A stretch of 41,758 nucleotides of DNA from Streptomyces sp. CoH27 (GTDB taxonomy: Bacteria; Actinomycetota; Actinomycetes; Streptomycetales; Streptomycetaceae): assembly GCF_020181035.1 (NCBI RefSeq), contig NZ_JAIQYY010000027.1, positions 1,864 to 43,621 of the forward strand. The letters run 5' to 3'. Made by a program: the position numbers and the translations under genes. The first letter of the stretch is position 1, and every line of letters starts with the position of its first letter. The notes below the pieces were generated by a model. The model was not told the DNA's origin and ran no database searches. It saw nothing but the letters and a program-made list of their open reading frames with translations. Below are positions 8,256 to 16,640 of this stretch, piece by piece.

Positions 8256-8792
8256 TCAGCCGTACCGGCCCTCGAACCAGGCCCGCACGGCCACGGTGTG
8301 CAGCGGGAAGGCGAGTTCTTCGGGCCGGCGCAGCATCTGCCAGCCCTCGGTCTCGTCCGTGGGGCCGGAGGGCGGCAGCCCGTCGGCCGGCCGTTCGGGG
8401 AGGAGTCCGAACAGCAGCAGGTGACCGTCGGGCGAGCTCATGGCGTCCACGAGCCGCACGTCGCGAGCGGCCGCGTCGATGCCGGTCTCCTCCTTGAGCT
8501 CGCGGACGACGGCCTGCTTCCAGTCCTCGCGGTCGTCGACGTAGCCGCCGGGCAGGGCCGTGCCCCCGCGTGCGGGGGCGACGGTACGGGTGATGACGAC
8601 CAGGGCCGTGCCTTGGGTGTCGTACACGGGCTGGAGTGCGATCGCGACCGGCAGCGGGTTGCGGTAGGCGACGGTCCCGCAGGTCGGGCAGGTGCGCGGC
8701 CAGCCGGTCACGCCCTCTCCATAGGGCGCTCCGCAGCTCGAACAGTGCGAGCCCGGTGCAGAGTTGGAAGTTGAGTGCTGAGTTTCGGACAC
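8256..8792 (-). CDS. Nudix hydrolase with N-terminal zinc ribbon
   Basis: About 178 residues from the GTG at 8792. An N-terminal four-cysteine ribbon (Cys17, Cys20, Cys35, Cys38) precedes a Nudix domain. The Nudix box is complete at residues 83-105: G, five residues, E, seven residues, then RELKEETGI. Such proteins hydrolyse nucleoside diphosphate-linked compounds with Mg2+; the zinc-ribbon type includes NADH pyrophosphatase-like and ADP-ribose-type enzymes, but substrate is unknown here. An in-frame ATG at 8831 would add 13 residues; neither start has a well-placed ribosome binding site. It is convergent with GH31 and divergent from the DUF35-thiolase pair. Confidence 0.88.
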   Translation of the reverse strand: MSETQHSTSNSAPGSHCSSCGAPYGEGVTGWPRTCPTCGTVAYRNPLPVAIALQPVYDTQGTALVVITRTVAPARGGTALPGGYVDDREDWKQAVVRELKEETGIDAAARDVRLVDAMSSPDGHLLLFGLLPERPADGLPPSGPTDETEGWQMLRRPEELAFPLHTVAVRAWFEGRYG

Positions 8793-8911
8793 GCGCGGAC
8801 TGTATCCGATCAGCGGAGGGACATCTTCCAAAGGTTGCTCAGTCGCCGCCGATGAGCGACTTCACCGTGTCATGCGCCGCCCTGCCCATTTCCCGTTGCC
8901 CGTGGCACACT

Positions 8912-8928
8912 TCTGACGCTCTGTCAGA
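8912..8928. promoter_or_regulatory. TetR-type inverted repeat before DUF35-thiolase pair
   Basis: TCTGACGCTCTGTCAGA has 6-bp arms TCTGAC/GTCAGA around five bases. It lies 20 bp before the TTG start of the DUF35 gene. Its form resembles operators of TetR-family lipid-metabolism regulators in actinobacteria (CTGAC...GTCAG). The regulator is not encoded nearby. The symmetry is seen; the function is inference. Confidence 0.5.
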
Positions 8929-8948
8929 TCTACAGCCGGGGAGGGGCC

Positions 8949-9395
8949 TTGCCGCGCACACGCACACCCGCGGTCGACGGGTGGTTCGGCGGAGAGGGGG
9001 AGGCTTTCCGGCTGCTGGGCACGCGGTGCTCGTCGTGCGCGTCGGTGTTCTTCCCGCGCGAGGACGCCCACTGCCGCAACCCGCACTGCGCGGGCGGCCC
9101 GCTGGAGGAGGTACCCCTGTCTCGAAAGGGGCGCATCTGGTCGTACACGGACAGCCGATATCGGCCACCGTCACCCTATGTGAGCAATCCGGAACTTCCG
9201 TGGGAGCCTCGCGCGTTGATCGCGGTGGAGCTGGCGGCCGAGCGGATCGTGGTGCTCGGGCAGGCGGCTGCCGGGATCACCGTCGCCGATCTGGCGGTGG
9301 GCATGGAGGTGGAGGTCGTCCCCGGCGTGCTGCACGAGGACGCGGAGACGACCTGGACGATCTGGCACTGGCGGCCGACGGGGGTGAGGGTGTGA
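8949..9395 (+). CDS. DUF35 zinc-ribbon/OB-fold protein, TTG start
   Basis: A 148-residue protein with an N-terminal rubredoxin-like zinc ribbon (Cys27, Cys30, Cys42, Cys47) and a C-terminal OB-fold, the DUF35 architecture. These proteins bind acyl-CoA thioesters and work as a subunit with a thiolase-fold partner. It starts at TTG, supported by GGAGG four bases upstream; no ATG or GTG in frame keeps the cysteines. The stop overlaps the GTG of the next gene in GTGA (9392-9395), implying coupled translation and a protein complex. Confidence 0.88.
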   Translation: MPRTRTPAVDGWFGGEGEAFRLLGTRCSSCASVFFPREDAHCRNPHCAGGPLEEVPLSRKGRIWSYTDSRYRPPSPYVSNPELPWEPRALIAVELAAERIVVLGQAAAGITVADLAVGMEVEVVPGVLHEDAETTWTIWHWRPTGVRV

Positions 9396-10582
9396 CGGTG
9401 GACGTGGCGGTGCTCGGCGCGGGCATGCACCCGTGGGGCAAGTGGGGGCGCTCCTTCGTGGAGTACGGGACGGCGGCGGCCCGCGCGGCGCTGGTGGACG
9501 CCGGTGTCGACTGGCGGGACATCGGCTCGATCGTGGGCGCGGACACGGTGCGTGGCGGATATCCCGGGTATGTGGCGGGAGCGACCTTCGCCAAGGCCCT
9601 GGGCTGGCAGGGGGCGCGGGTCGCGAGCGTGTACGCGGCGTGCGCGTCCGGGGCGCAGGCGATCGCCGCCGCGCGGGCGCAGATCCTCGCGGGGCTCGCG
9701 GAGGTCGTGCTCGTGGTGGGGGCCGACGCCGCGCCCAAGGGGTTCTTCCGGCCCGCGGGCGGGGACCGGCCCGACGAACCGGACTGGCTCCGGTTCCGGC
9801 TGCTGGGCGCGACGAACCCGGCGTACTTCGGCTTGTACGCGCGCCGGCGGATGGCGGTGCACGGGGATACGGCGGAGGACTTCGCGCAGGTCAAGGTGAA
9901 GAACGCCGCCATGGGAGCGCTCAATCCGTACGCCCGCTACCGCAAGCGGGTCACCGCCGAGGAGGTCGCCGCATCCGCGGTGGTCGCCGATCCGCTGCGG
10001 CTGCTCGACATCTGCGCCACCTCCGACGGCGCCGCGGCCCTGGTGCTCTCCAGCGTCGGGTTCGCGCACCGGCACGGGTTGGAGCGGCCGGTGCGGATCC
10101 GCGCGGTGTCGACGGTGACCCCGCGCTTCCCGAACACGGTGCTGGACCTGCCGGACATCGCGACGGACTCCGCGGTCACGGTGGAGCCCCCCGGTGAGAC
10201 GTTCCGCGCGTCCATCGCGCGCGCCGCCTACGAGGAGGCGGGCATCGGTCCCGAGGATCTTTCTCTTGCCGAGGTCTACGACCTGTCCACCGCGCTGGAG
10301 TTGCAGTGGTACGAGGATCTGGGGCTGTGCGGCGAGGGCGAGGGCGCGAAGCTGCTGCGGGAGGGTGTGACGGCCCCGGGCGGGCGTATACCCGTCAACG
10401 CCAGCGGCGGACTCGCCTCCTTCGGGGAGGCTGTGCCGGCCCAGGCCATCGCCCAGGTCTGCGAGCTGACCTGGCAGTTGCGGGGCACCGCGGGCGACCG
10501 TCAGATCGCCGGGGCGCGGGTGGGGATCACCGCCAACCAGGGGCTGTTCGGGCACGGATCGGCGGTGGTCGCCGTGAGATGA
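9392..10582 (+). CDS. thiolase-fold protein (lipid-transfer/Ltp-like), partner of DUF35
   Basis: A 396-residue thiolase-superfamily protein. The nucleophile-type cysteine is present in VYAACASGAQAI. The usual GHP motif after NxSGG is replaced (NASGGLASFGEAVPAQ), and the last motif reads ANQGLFGHGSA rather than a CxG loop. Thiolase-fold proteins paired with DUF35 include retro-aldolases of steroid side-chain degradation (Ltp2-ChsH2) and archaeal thiolase complexes. With altered late catalytic motifs, a classical thiolase activity is doubtful. It is coupled to the DUF35 gene by a 4-bp overlap. There are no steroid or acyl-CoA dehydrogenase genes nearby to reveal the substrate. Confidence 0.85.
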   Translation: MTVDVAVLGAGMHPWGKWGRSFVEYGTAAARAALVDAGVDWRDIGSIVGADTVRGGYPGYVAGATFAKALGWQGARVASVYAACASGAQAIAAARAQILAGLAEVVLVVGADAAPKGFFRPAGGDRPDEPDWLRFRLLGATNPAYFGLYARRRMAVHGDTAEDFAQVKVKNAAMGALNPYARYRKRVTAEEVAASAVVADPLRLLDICATSDGAAALVLSSVGFAHRHGLERPVRIRAVSTVTPRFPNTVLDLPDIATDSAVTVEPPGETFRASIARAAYEEAGIGPEDLSLAEVYDLSTALELQWYEDLGLCGEGEGAKLLREGVTAPGGRIPVNASGGLASFGEAVPAQAIAQVCELTWQLRGTAGDRQIAGARVGITANQGLFGHGSAVVAVR

Positions 10583-10727
10583 CCGGTCTGCCGGAGGGAA
10601 TGTATACGGGGCTGGTGGTGCGCAAGTGATCAATGAGGTTGTCCACGCTGGGTGATCGTCCCGGAATGCTGCGTGAATCTCTCATGAACTGCGCCTGGGC
10701 GTACGCGGGCAGCGCCATCATGCTCCC

Positions 10728-12380
10728 GTGCACTCCTGGACGGACACTCTCCGCTTCGCCTTCCAGCCGGTGGTCAATCTGATGACGGGCGCGGTCACCG
10801 CACTGGAGACACTCGCCCGCCCGGAGACCGGGGACATCCTCGCCGAGGCCCGTCGCGATCCCGAACTCGACGGCAGGCTCACGGTGTTGGCACTGCGCGC
10901 GGCGACGCACAAGGAGACGCTGCTGCCGCTGCACCTGAACGTGTTCGCGGCCACGCTCGCCGACCTCGGCGGCCTCACCCCGCTGTACGACGCCGTACGC
11001 GCGGCAGGACGGCTGCCCTGGGAGGTGACGCTCGACGTGGTCCCGCCCTACACGCACGTGCCGCAGCGTGCGCTGCTGGAGGCGGTGGCCTCCTTGCGCG
11101 AACAGGGCTTCCGGATCAGCGCGGACGGCATCGGGGACGGTGACGTACCGCTTCGGCTGCTCACCGACCTCTCCCCCGACCTGGTCAAGCTCGACGCCTC
11201 GCTACTGACCCGGCCGGCCGCGGTGCGAGCCATGCGGACGCTGTGCGAGGAGCTGGGCGCCCTGGTCGCGGTGGAGGGGGTCGAGACCGAACTGCAGTGT
11301 GCGGCGGCGCTGTCGGCCGGTGCACAGCTGGCCCAGGGCGAGCTGTTCGCGCCGCCGGCCCGGATCCCCGCGGCGGACGTATACGTTCCGCCCCGCTCCC
11401 CCGGTGCCGTGGGTGTGCCCCGCTCCGGGCTGTCGGTGCGGGAGTTCGTGCGCCCGGCCGCCGTACTGCCGGTGACCGCCTCGGCGGGGCAGGTGCGGGG
11501 GCTGCTGACCGGGTCGCCGGACGTCTCCGGTGTGCTGCTGGTGGACCAGGCCGGCCGTCCTGTGCGGTCGGTGCACCGCTCGCGCTTCCTGCTGTCGATG
11601 TCCGCTCGGTACGGGCACGCCCTGTACGCCGACCGGCCCGCCTTCAAGCTGGGCGACGCGCCCCGCACCGTCGGTGTCGACGCCACCGCCTGGGAGGTGC
11701 TGGACGTGGTCGCGATCGGCGGCCCGGACCGGACCTCCGACGATGTGGCGGTGGTCGACGCGCACGACCGGTGCGTGGGCGTCGTACGGCTCGCGGACCT
11801 GGTGCGGGCGCTGGCCGAGAGCCGGGTCGAGGAGGCGGCCGGGCTCAATCCGCTGACCCGGCTGCCCGGTTCGGACACGATCACGACCGAGGTCGACCGG
11901 TGGATCGCCGACGGCCGGACGTTCGCGCTCAGCTGGCTGGACATCGATCACTTCAAACAGGTCAACGACGGTGCCGGGTTCGCCGCGGGCGACGAGCTGA
12001 TCCGGTCGGTGGGCCGCGCGCTGCAGCAGGCGGTCGTGGGGCACGCGCGCGTGGGGCACATCGGCGGGGACGACTTTCTGGTATTGGCCGACGAGGAGGC
12101 GCTCGATCCGCTGGTGGCCACCGTGCTCGACGCACCCTGGTCGGCGGCCGACCGGCAGGTCACGCTCTCCCTCGCGACCGTCGTGTGCACGCCGGGCAGC
12201 GTGGGCGACCATCGCCAGGCCGCCGCCCACCTCGCCCCGCTGAAGAAGGCGGCCAAGGCACTGCGCGGCGCGAGCTGGGTGCTCGGGCGCGCCGGGGCCG
12301 CCGGTCACGAGGTCCGGCGCGGCGGCACGGGGGCGGCTGCGGCGCAGGCCGGGTGTGCGGCCGGCGAGCCGGGGTGGTGA
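10728..12380 (+). CDS. EAL-CBS-GGDEF protein with divergent c-di-GMP motifs
   Basis: A 550-residue cytosolic protein. Residues about 8-230 are EAL-like, about 240-375 hold a CBS-pair-like region, and about 380-530 are GGDEF. The EAL signature reads ETL (27-29); the usual DDFG is DGIG; the LELTE-type segment reads LDVVP. The EGVE motif is kept. The GGDEF signature is GGDDF (446-450), while the NPLTRLPG and DIDHFKQVND segments are normal. The EAL half is probably catalytically weak or inactive, and cyclase activity is uncertain. The GTG start has no ribosome binding site, so a leaderless mRNA is possible. The protein may sense a nucleotide through CBS and tune c-di-GMP, which controls Streptomyces development. 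Confidence 0.85.
   Translation: MHSWTDTLRFAFQPVVNLMTGAVTALETLARPETGDILAEARRDPELDGRLTVLALRAATHKETLLPLHLNVFAATLADLGGLTPLYDAVRAAGRLPWEVTLDVVPPYTHVPQRALLEAVASLREQGFRISADGIGDGDVPLRLLTDLSPDLVKLDASLLTRPAAVRAMRTLCEELGALVAVEGVETELQCAAALSAGAQLAQGELFAPPARIPAADVYVPPRSPGAVGVPRSGLSVREFVRPAAVLPVTASAGQVRGLLTGSPDVSGVLLVDQAGRPVRSVHRSRFLLSMSARYGHALYADRPAFKLGDAPRTVGVDATAWEVLDVVAIGGPDRTSDDVAVVDAHDRCVGVVRLADLVRALAESRVEEAAGLNPLTRLPGSDTITTEVDRWIADGRTFALSWLDIDHFKQVNDGAGFAAGDELIRSVGRALQQAVVGHARVGHIGGDDFLVLADEEALDPLVATVLDAPWSAADRQVTLSLATVVCTPGSVGDHRQAAAHLAPLKKAAKALRGASWVLGRAGAAGHEVRRGGTGAAAAQAGCAAGEPGW
12042..12053. repeat. CACGCGCGCGTG palindrome
   Basis: Exact copy inside the GGDEF domain, encoding His-Ala-Arg-Val just before the GGDDF motif. 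Confidence 0.75.
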
Positions 12381-12715
12381 ACGACACCTCGGTATACGGC
12401 CGTTGAGACGTCCGCCCGGGTGGTGCGCCGGTGTCACCGACGCCGTCGGCAGCCTTGACGCCCCCGGAGCACCGGAGAACACTTCCCGGTGTCGGCCGAC
12501 ATCGCCGTACATTCTCGGCGTTATCAGGCACTGTGCCAGGGGTCTGTCCTGCTCCACGGCCGGTCCCTCCCGGCGATCGCGGCTGCGACGGCACGCTCGT
12601 CACGGACGCCGGGCGGGGCGCGGGGCCTTCCCTGCCTTCGGCCGTAGTCGCCAAGGGAACCGTTCCTGCACGACAGGGCCGGGGCTACTCGCCCCCCTGC
12701 GCCAAGGGAGCCGCC
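12381..12715. other. intergenic region upstream of glpF
   Basis: This 335-bp gene-free stretch separates the EAL-GGDEF gene from glpF. It contains a perfect palindrome TGTCGGCCGACA (12490-12501) and a TTGACG (12455-12460) with a weak AACACT 17 bp downstream, which could form a promoter. A ribosome binding site AAGGGAG (12704-12710) precedes glpF. A frame on the glpF strand is open through here but shows no protein-like composition. Confidence 0.45.
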
Positions 12716-13453
12716 ATGAGCAACGGGCACATTTTCGTCGGCGAGGTCATCGGCACCGCGATACTGATCCTGTTCGGCGCCGGTGTCTGCGCCGCCGTCA
12801 CCCTCCGGCACTCCAAGGCGCGGTCCGCGGGCTGGGTCGTCATCGCCTTCGGCTGGGGCTTCGGGGTCCTCGCCGGCGCCTACACCGCGGCTCCGCTCTC
12901 CGGCGGCCAGCTCAATCCCGCGGTGACCCTCGGCATCGCCGTCGACACCGGCAAGTGGGGCAAGGTCTGGGTGTATCTGCTGGGCCAGATCGTGGGCGCG
13001 ATGATCGGCGCCGTACTCGCCTATCTGGTGTACCTCGCCCAGTTCCAGGCCAACGTCCGCGAGGAAAGCACCGCCGACGAGCCGGTGCCCACCCTCGGCA
13101 TCTTCTCGACCGTCCCGGAGATCCGGCACCCGGTCGCCAACCTGATCACCGAGATCATCGCGACCATGGCACTCGTCCTGCCCGTCCTCGCCTTCGGGCT
13201 GACGAAGGGGCTCGGCGAGTCCGGCACCACCGTGCTGATCGTCTCCCTGCTCGTCGTCGGCATCGGGCTCTCCCTCGGCGGCCCCACCGGCTATGCCATC
13301 AACCCCGCCCGCGACCTCGGCCCACGCATCGTGCACACCTTCCTGCCGATCCCCAACAAGGGCACGTCCGACTGGGGTTACGCCTGGATCCCGGTCGTCG
13401 GCCCGCTGATCGGCGGCACGCTCGCCGGGCTCCTCTACCGCGCGGCCTTCTGA
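12716..13453 (+). CDS. glpF: glycerol uptake facilitator (aquaglyceroporin)
   Basis: A 245-residue MIP-family channel for passive glycerol entry. About six hydrophobic segments are visible. Both pore motifs are present: NPA at 67-69 (GGQLNPAVTLG) and NPARD at 196-200. The aspartate after the second motif marks glycerol facilitators rather than water-only aquaporins. The start at ATG 12716 follows AAGGGAG with a 5-bp spacing. glpK follows 80 bp downstream on the same strand, so uptake and phosphorylation are probably co-transcribed. Confidence 0.93.
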   Translation: MSNGHIFVGEVIGTAILILFGAGVCAAVTLRHSKARSAGWVVIAFGWGFGVLAGAYTAAPLSGGQLNPAVTLGIAVDTGKWGKVWVYLLGQIVGAMIGAVLAYLVYLAQFQANVREESTADEPVPTLGIFSTVPEIRHPVANLITEIIATMALVLPVLAFGLTKGLGESGTTVLIVSLLVVGIGLSLGGPTGYAINPARDLGPRIVHTFLPIPNKGTSDWGYAWIPVVGPLIGGTLAGLLYRAAF

Positions 13454-13533
13454 CCCCCGTTTCCCGTACGCCTTCCCGTACCCAGCTCCGCGCCCCGTGC
13501 GCGTCCTCCCGACCCAGCGACCCAGGGACAGCC

Positions 13534-15054
13534 ATGACGGACACCGCCGGCACTTACGTCGCCGCCATCGACCAGGGCACCACGTCCAGCCGCTGCATCG
13601 TCTTCGACCACGGCGGCGCGATCGTCGCGGTCGACCAGCGCGAGCACCGCCAGATCTTCCCCAAGCCGGGCTGGGTGGAGCACGACGCGACCGAGATCTG
13701 GGCCAAGGTGCAGGCCGTGGTGGCCGGGGCGCTGGCCAAGGCCGGGCTGCGCGCCGACGGGCTGAGCGCGCTGGGCATCACCAACCAGCGCGAGACGACG
13801 GTCCTGTGGGACCGCGCCACGGGCAAGCCCGTGCACAATGCGATCGTCTGGCAGGACACCCGCACCGCGGCCCTGTGCGCCGAACTGGGCGGCGCGGACG
13901 GCCAGGACCGCTTCCGCGAGCAGACCGGGCTGCCGCTGGCCAGCTACTTCTCCGGGCCCAAGGCGGCCTGGCTGCTGGACCACGTGCCCGGCCTCAGGGC
14001 ACGGGCCGAACGCGGCGAGATCGCCTTCGGGACCATCGACTCCTGGCTGATCTGGAACCTCACCGGCGGCACCGACGGCGGCCGGCACGTCACCGACGTC
14101 ACGAACGCCGGCCGGACCATGCTGATGAACCTCGACACCCTCCAATGGGATCCCGGCATCCTCGCCGCCATGAACATCCCCGAGGCGATGCTGCCCGAGA
14201 TCCGGTCCTCCGCCGAGGTGTACGGCACGGCGGTCGGGCAGCTCGCCGGAGTGCCCGTGGCCTCCGCGCTGGGTGACCAACAGGCCGCCGTGTTCGGGCA
14301 GGCCTGCTACGACGTGGGCACCGCGAAGAATACCTACGGCACCGGCAGTTTCCTGCTGCTGAACACCGGCAACCGGCCGGTGCCGTCCAAGAGCGGACTG
14401 CTGACGACGATGGGCTACAAGATCGGCGAGGAAGCGCCCGTGTACTGCCTGGAGGGGTCCATAGCGATAACGGGCGCGCTCGTGCAGTGGTTCCGCGACC
14501 AGCTCGGAATCATCCGCACCGCCGACGAGATCGAGACCCTGGCGGCGAGCGTCGAGGACAACGGCGGCGCGTACATCGTGCCCGCGTTCTCCGGTCTGTT
14601 CGCGCCCTACTGGCGCTCCGACGCGCGCGGGGTCGTCACCGGCCTCACCCGGTACGTCACGAAGGCACATCTCGCGCGCGCGGTGCTGGAGGCGACGAGC
14701 TGGCAGACGCGGGAGGTCGTGGACGCCATGTATCAGGACTCCGGGGTGCGGATCACCACATTGAAGGTCGACGGCGGCATGACGAAGAACCGTCTGCTGA
14801 TGCAGCACCAGGCGGACGTCCTCGATGTGCCGGTGATCCGTCCGCGGGTGTCGGAGACGACCTGTCTGGGCGCCGCATACGCCGCCGGCCTCGCCACGGG
14901 CGTCTGGAACGGCCTGGACGAGTTGAAGTCGCACTGGCAGAAGGACGCCGAGTGGACACCCGCGATGGAGGCTGCGGTACGCGACCGCGAGTACCGCAAC
15001 TGGCGCAGGGCGGTGGAGAAGAGCTTCGACTGGCTGGAGGAGGACGGGGCGTAG
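13534..15054 (+). CDS. glpK: glycerol kinase
   Basis: A 506-residue FGGY-family kinase that traps glycerol as glycerol-3-phosphate. The N-terminal DQGTTSSRCIVFD is the phosphate-binding start typical of GlpK. QREHRQIFPKPGWVEHD and WQDTRT are further family blocks, and GGMTKNRLLMQHQADVL lies in the C-terminal ATPase domain. Length is normal. The ATG at 13534 is preceded by a modest AGGGAC. It follows glpF. Neither glpD nor a gylR-type regulator is adjacent, unlike the classic Streptomyces gyl operon, so this may be a second glpFK locus. A strong stem-loop (15106-15143) terminates it. Confidence 0.95.
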   Translation: MTDTAGTYVAAIDQGTTSSRCIVFDHGGAIVAVDQREHRQIFPKPGWVEHDATEIWAKVQAVVAGALAKAGLRADGLSALGITNQRETTVLWDRATGKPVHNAIVWQDTRTAALCAELGGADGQDRFREQTGLPLASYFSGPKAAWLLDHVPGLRARAERGEIAFGTIDSWLIWNLTGGTDGGRHVTDVTNAGRTMLMNLDTLQWDPGILAAMNIPEAMLPEIRSSAEVYGTAVGQLAGVPVASALGDQQAAVFGQACYDVGTAKNTYGTGSFLLLNTGNRPVPSKSGLLTTMGYKIGEEAPVYCLEGSIAITGALVQWFRDQLGIIRTADEIETLAASVEDNGGAYIVPAFSGLFAPYWRSDARGVVTGLTRYVTKAHLARAVLEATSWQTREVVDAMYQDSGVRITTLKVDGGMTKNRLLMQHQADVLDVPVIRPRVSETTCLGAAYAAGLATGVWNGLDELKSHWQKDAEWTPAMEAAVRDREYRNWRRAVEKSFDWLEEDGA

Positions 15055-15080
15055 AGAACGACAGGGCGCGGAAAACTCCG

Positions 15081-15092
15081 CACGCGCGCGTG
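15081..15092. repeat. CACGCGCGCGTG palindrome, intergenic
   Basis: Exact copy (14-bp symmetric with flanking G/C, 15080-15093) in the glpK 3' untranslated region, 26 bp after the stop and before the terminator hairpin. Confidence 0.8.
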
Positions 15093-15105
15093 CTTCTCAT
15101 CGGAC

Positions 15106-15143
15106 CACGGCCCGTACCCCAGTCGGCGGGGGTACGGGCCGTG
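15106..15143. terminator. 15-bp perfect stem-loop between convergent glpK and cvnD
   Basis: Arms CACGGCCCGTACCCC (15106-15120) and GGGGTACGGGCCGTG (15129-15143) pair perfectly with an 8-base loop. It sits 52 bp after the glpK stop and 15 bp after the cvnD stop on the other strand, so it can act in both directions. There is no T tract. Confidence 0.85.
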
Positions 15144-15157
15144 TCCTGCGGCCGTGG

Positions 15158-15763
15158 TCAGCCGATGGCGGCCGCACGGCGGTCGGCCGCCTGGTGCAGC
15201 GCGTGCTGGACGAGCCCGACAAGCACCTCCTTGACCGACTCCCGGTCGCGCGCGTCGCACACGACGAGGGGAACGTCGTCGTCCAGGTCGAGGGCCTGCC
15301 GGACCGCCTCGGCCGGGTAACGGGCCGCCCCTTCGAAGCAGTTGACCCCGACGAGGAACGGGATGGAGCGCCGCTCGAAGTAGTCGACGGCGGCGAAGCA
15401 GTCCTCCAGACGGCGGGTGTCGGCGAGCACGACGGCACCGAGCGCGCCCTCGGACAGCTCGTCCCACATGAACCAGAACCGCTCCTGCCCTGGCGTGCCG
15501 AACAGGTACAGCACCAGGTCCTCGCGCAGCGTGATGCGGCCGAAGTCCATGGCCACGGTGGTGGTGTGCTTGCCCTCCACCCCGCTGATGTCGTCGACCG
15601 GGCGCCCAGCCTCCGTGAGCAGTTCCTCGGTGCGCAGCGGCCTGATCTCGCTGACGGCGCCGACGAGGGTCGTCTTGCCCACGCCGAAGCCGCCGGCCAC
15701 CAGGATCTTCAGCGTGACGGGCTCGATCGGGGGCTTTCCGTGCTCAGAACGCCCGATGATCAT
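15158..15763 (-). CDS. cvnD: conservon small GTPase-like ATP/GTP-binding protein CvnD
   Basis: A 201-residue Ras-like GTP-binding protein of the actinobacterial conservon type. G1 is GGFGVGKTT (24-32) and G3 is GTPGQERF (89-96, with Gln93 at the catalytic position). The G4 motif NKxD is replaced by NCFEG (from Asn141), a known feature of this family that makes guanine specificity less certain. It is the last gene of a cvnA-B-C-D cluster. Conservon proteins form a membrane-associated complex resembling a heterotrimeric G-protein module. The 37-bp gap from cvnC suggests co-transcription. Confidence 0.92.
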   Translation of the reverse strand: MIIGRSEHGKPPIEPVTLKILVAGGFGVGKTTLVGAVSEIRPLRTEELLTEAGRPVDDISGVEGKHTTTVAMDFGRITLREDLVLYLFGTPGQERFWFMWDELSEGALGAVVLADTRRLEDCFAAVDYFERRSIPFLVGVNCFEGAARYPAEAVRQALDLDDDVPLVVCDARDRESVKEVLVGLVQHALHQAADRRAAAIG

Positions 15764-15800
15764 CGGTCCTAAGTCTCCTGCTCGATGGGTCGGGGGAGGG

Positions 15801-16196
15801 TCACAGCGCCCGGAGGCCGTTGATCACATCCCGCAGAATGCTCTCGTCCGGCAGCTCGGCCGGGGGAACCGGGCGGGTGACGTGGACGAGTTCGGCGTGT
15901 ACAAGATCGCCGATGAGGACCCGGACCACGCCGATCGGAAGATCGACCTCCGCGGCGAGTTCGGCGACCGACTGCGGCTCGTCCCGGCACAGTCCGACGA
16001 TCTCCACGTGTTCGGGCGACAGCGTCGGATCCGCTTCCGGGTCGCCCGCGTCCGGCTCCGCGACGACCACCGCGATCAGGTCGAGGCGGTGCTGGGCCGG
16101 ACTGGTGGTACGGCCGCGCGTCATGGCGTACGGACGGACGACCGGTCCGGCCTCGTCGTCGAACCAGTGGCTTCTTCCCTGACCGTCTCCGCTCAT
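15801..16196 (-). CDS. cvnC: conservon DUF742 protein CvnC
   Basis: A 131-residue DUF742 protein with RPYAMTRGRTTS near the N terminus and a winged-helix-like middle (EIVGLCRDEPQSVAELAAEVDLP-type segment). Position three in the conservon order supports the call. Its biochemical role is not established; in known conservons it belongs to a complex with CvnA, B and D. It starts 10 bp after the cvnB stop, indicating tight coupling. Confidence 0.92.
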   Translation of the reverse strand: MSGDGQGRSHWFDDEAGPVVRPYAMTRGRTTSPAQHRLDLIAVVVAEPDAGDPEADPTLSPEHVEIVGLCRDEPQSVAELAAEVDLPIGVVRVLIGDLVHAELVHVTRPVPPAELPDESILRDVINGLRAL

Positions 16197-16205
16197 GTCA
16201 TCCCA

Positions 16206-16640
16206 CTACCCGCCCGCGGGCAGGTCGGAGCGCGGGGAGGTACCCAGATGCACGCCGACCCGCTTGACCAGAAGCGTCATCTCGTAGGCGACCTGCCCGA
16301 CGTCGGAGTCGGCTTCGGAGAGGACGGCGAGGCAGCTGCCGTCGCCGGCGGCGGTGACGAACAGGAAGGCGTCGTCCAGTTCGACCACGGTCTGCCGGAC
16401 GGCGCCCGCGTCGAAGTGGCGGCCGACACCCTTGGCGAGGCTGTGGAAGCCGGACGCCACGGCGGCCAGGTGCTCGCCGTCCTCCCTGGTCAGGTCCTGC
16501 GACACGCCCATGGGCAGGCCGTCGCCGGACAGGATGACGGCCTTGCGGATGCTGGCGACCCGGTCGACCAGGTCGTCCAAGAGCCAGTTCAGCTCCCCCT
16601 TGTTCGTTGCCGTCTGGCCGGTCGCCTTCGGTGCGGTCAT
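16206..16640 (-). CDS. cvnB: conservon roadblock/LC7 protein CvnB
   Basis: A 144-residue roadblock/LC7-domain protein, the class that regulates small GTPases such as MglA by dimeric beta-sheet platforms. The core segment SIRKAVILSGDGLPMGVS and the later LAVLSEADSDVGQVAYEM are typical. Its ATG overlaps the cvnA stop by four bases (ATGA, 16637-16640), which implies translational coupling. It probably modulates CvnD. Confidence 0.93.
   Translation of the reverse strand: MTAPKATGQTATNKGELNWLLDDLVDRVASIRKAVILSGDGLPMGVSQDLTREDGEHLAAVASGFHSLAKGVGRHFDAGAVRQTVVELDDAFLFVTAAGDGSCLAVLSEADSDVGQVAYEMTLLVKRVGVHLGTSPRSDLPAGG

Noticed and set aside
10579..10629. 16-codon frame overlapping the thiolase stop in ATGA
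   Set aside because: It has no convincing ribosome binding site or recognisable product, and is too short to support.
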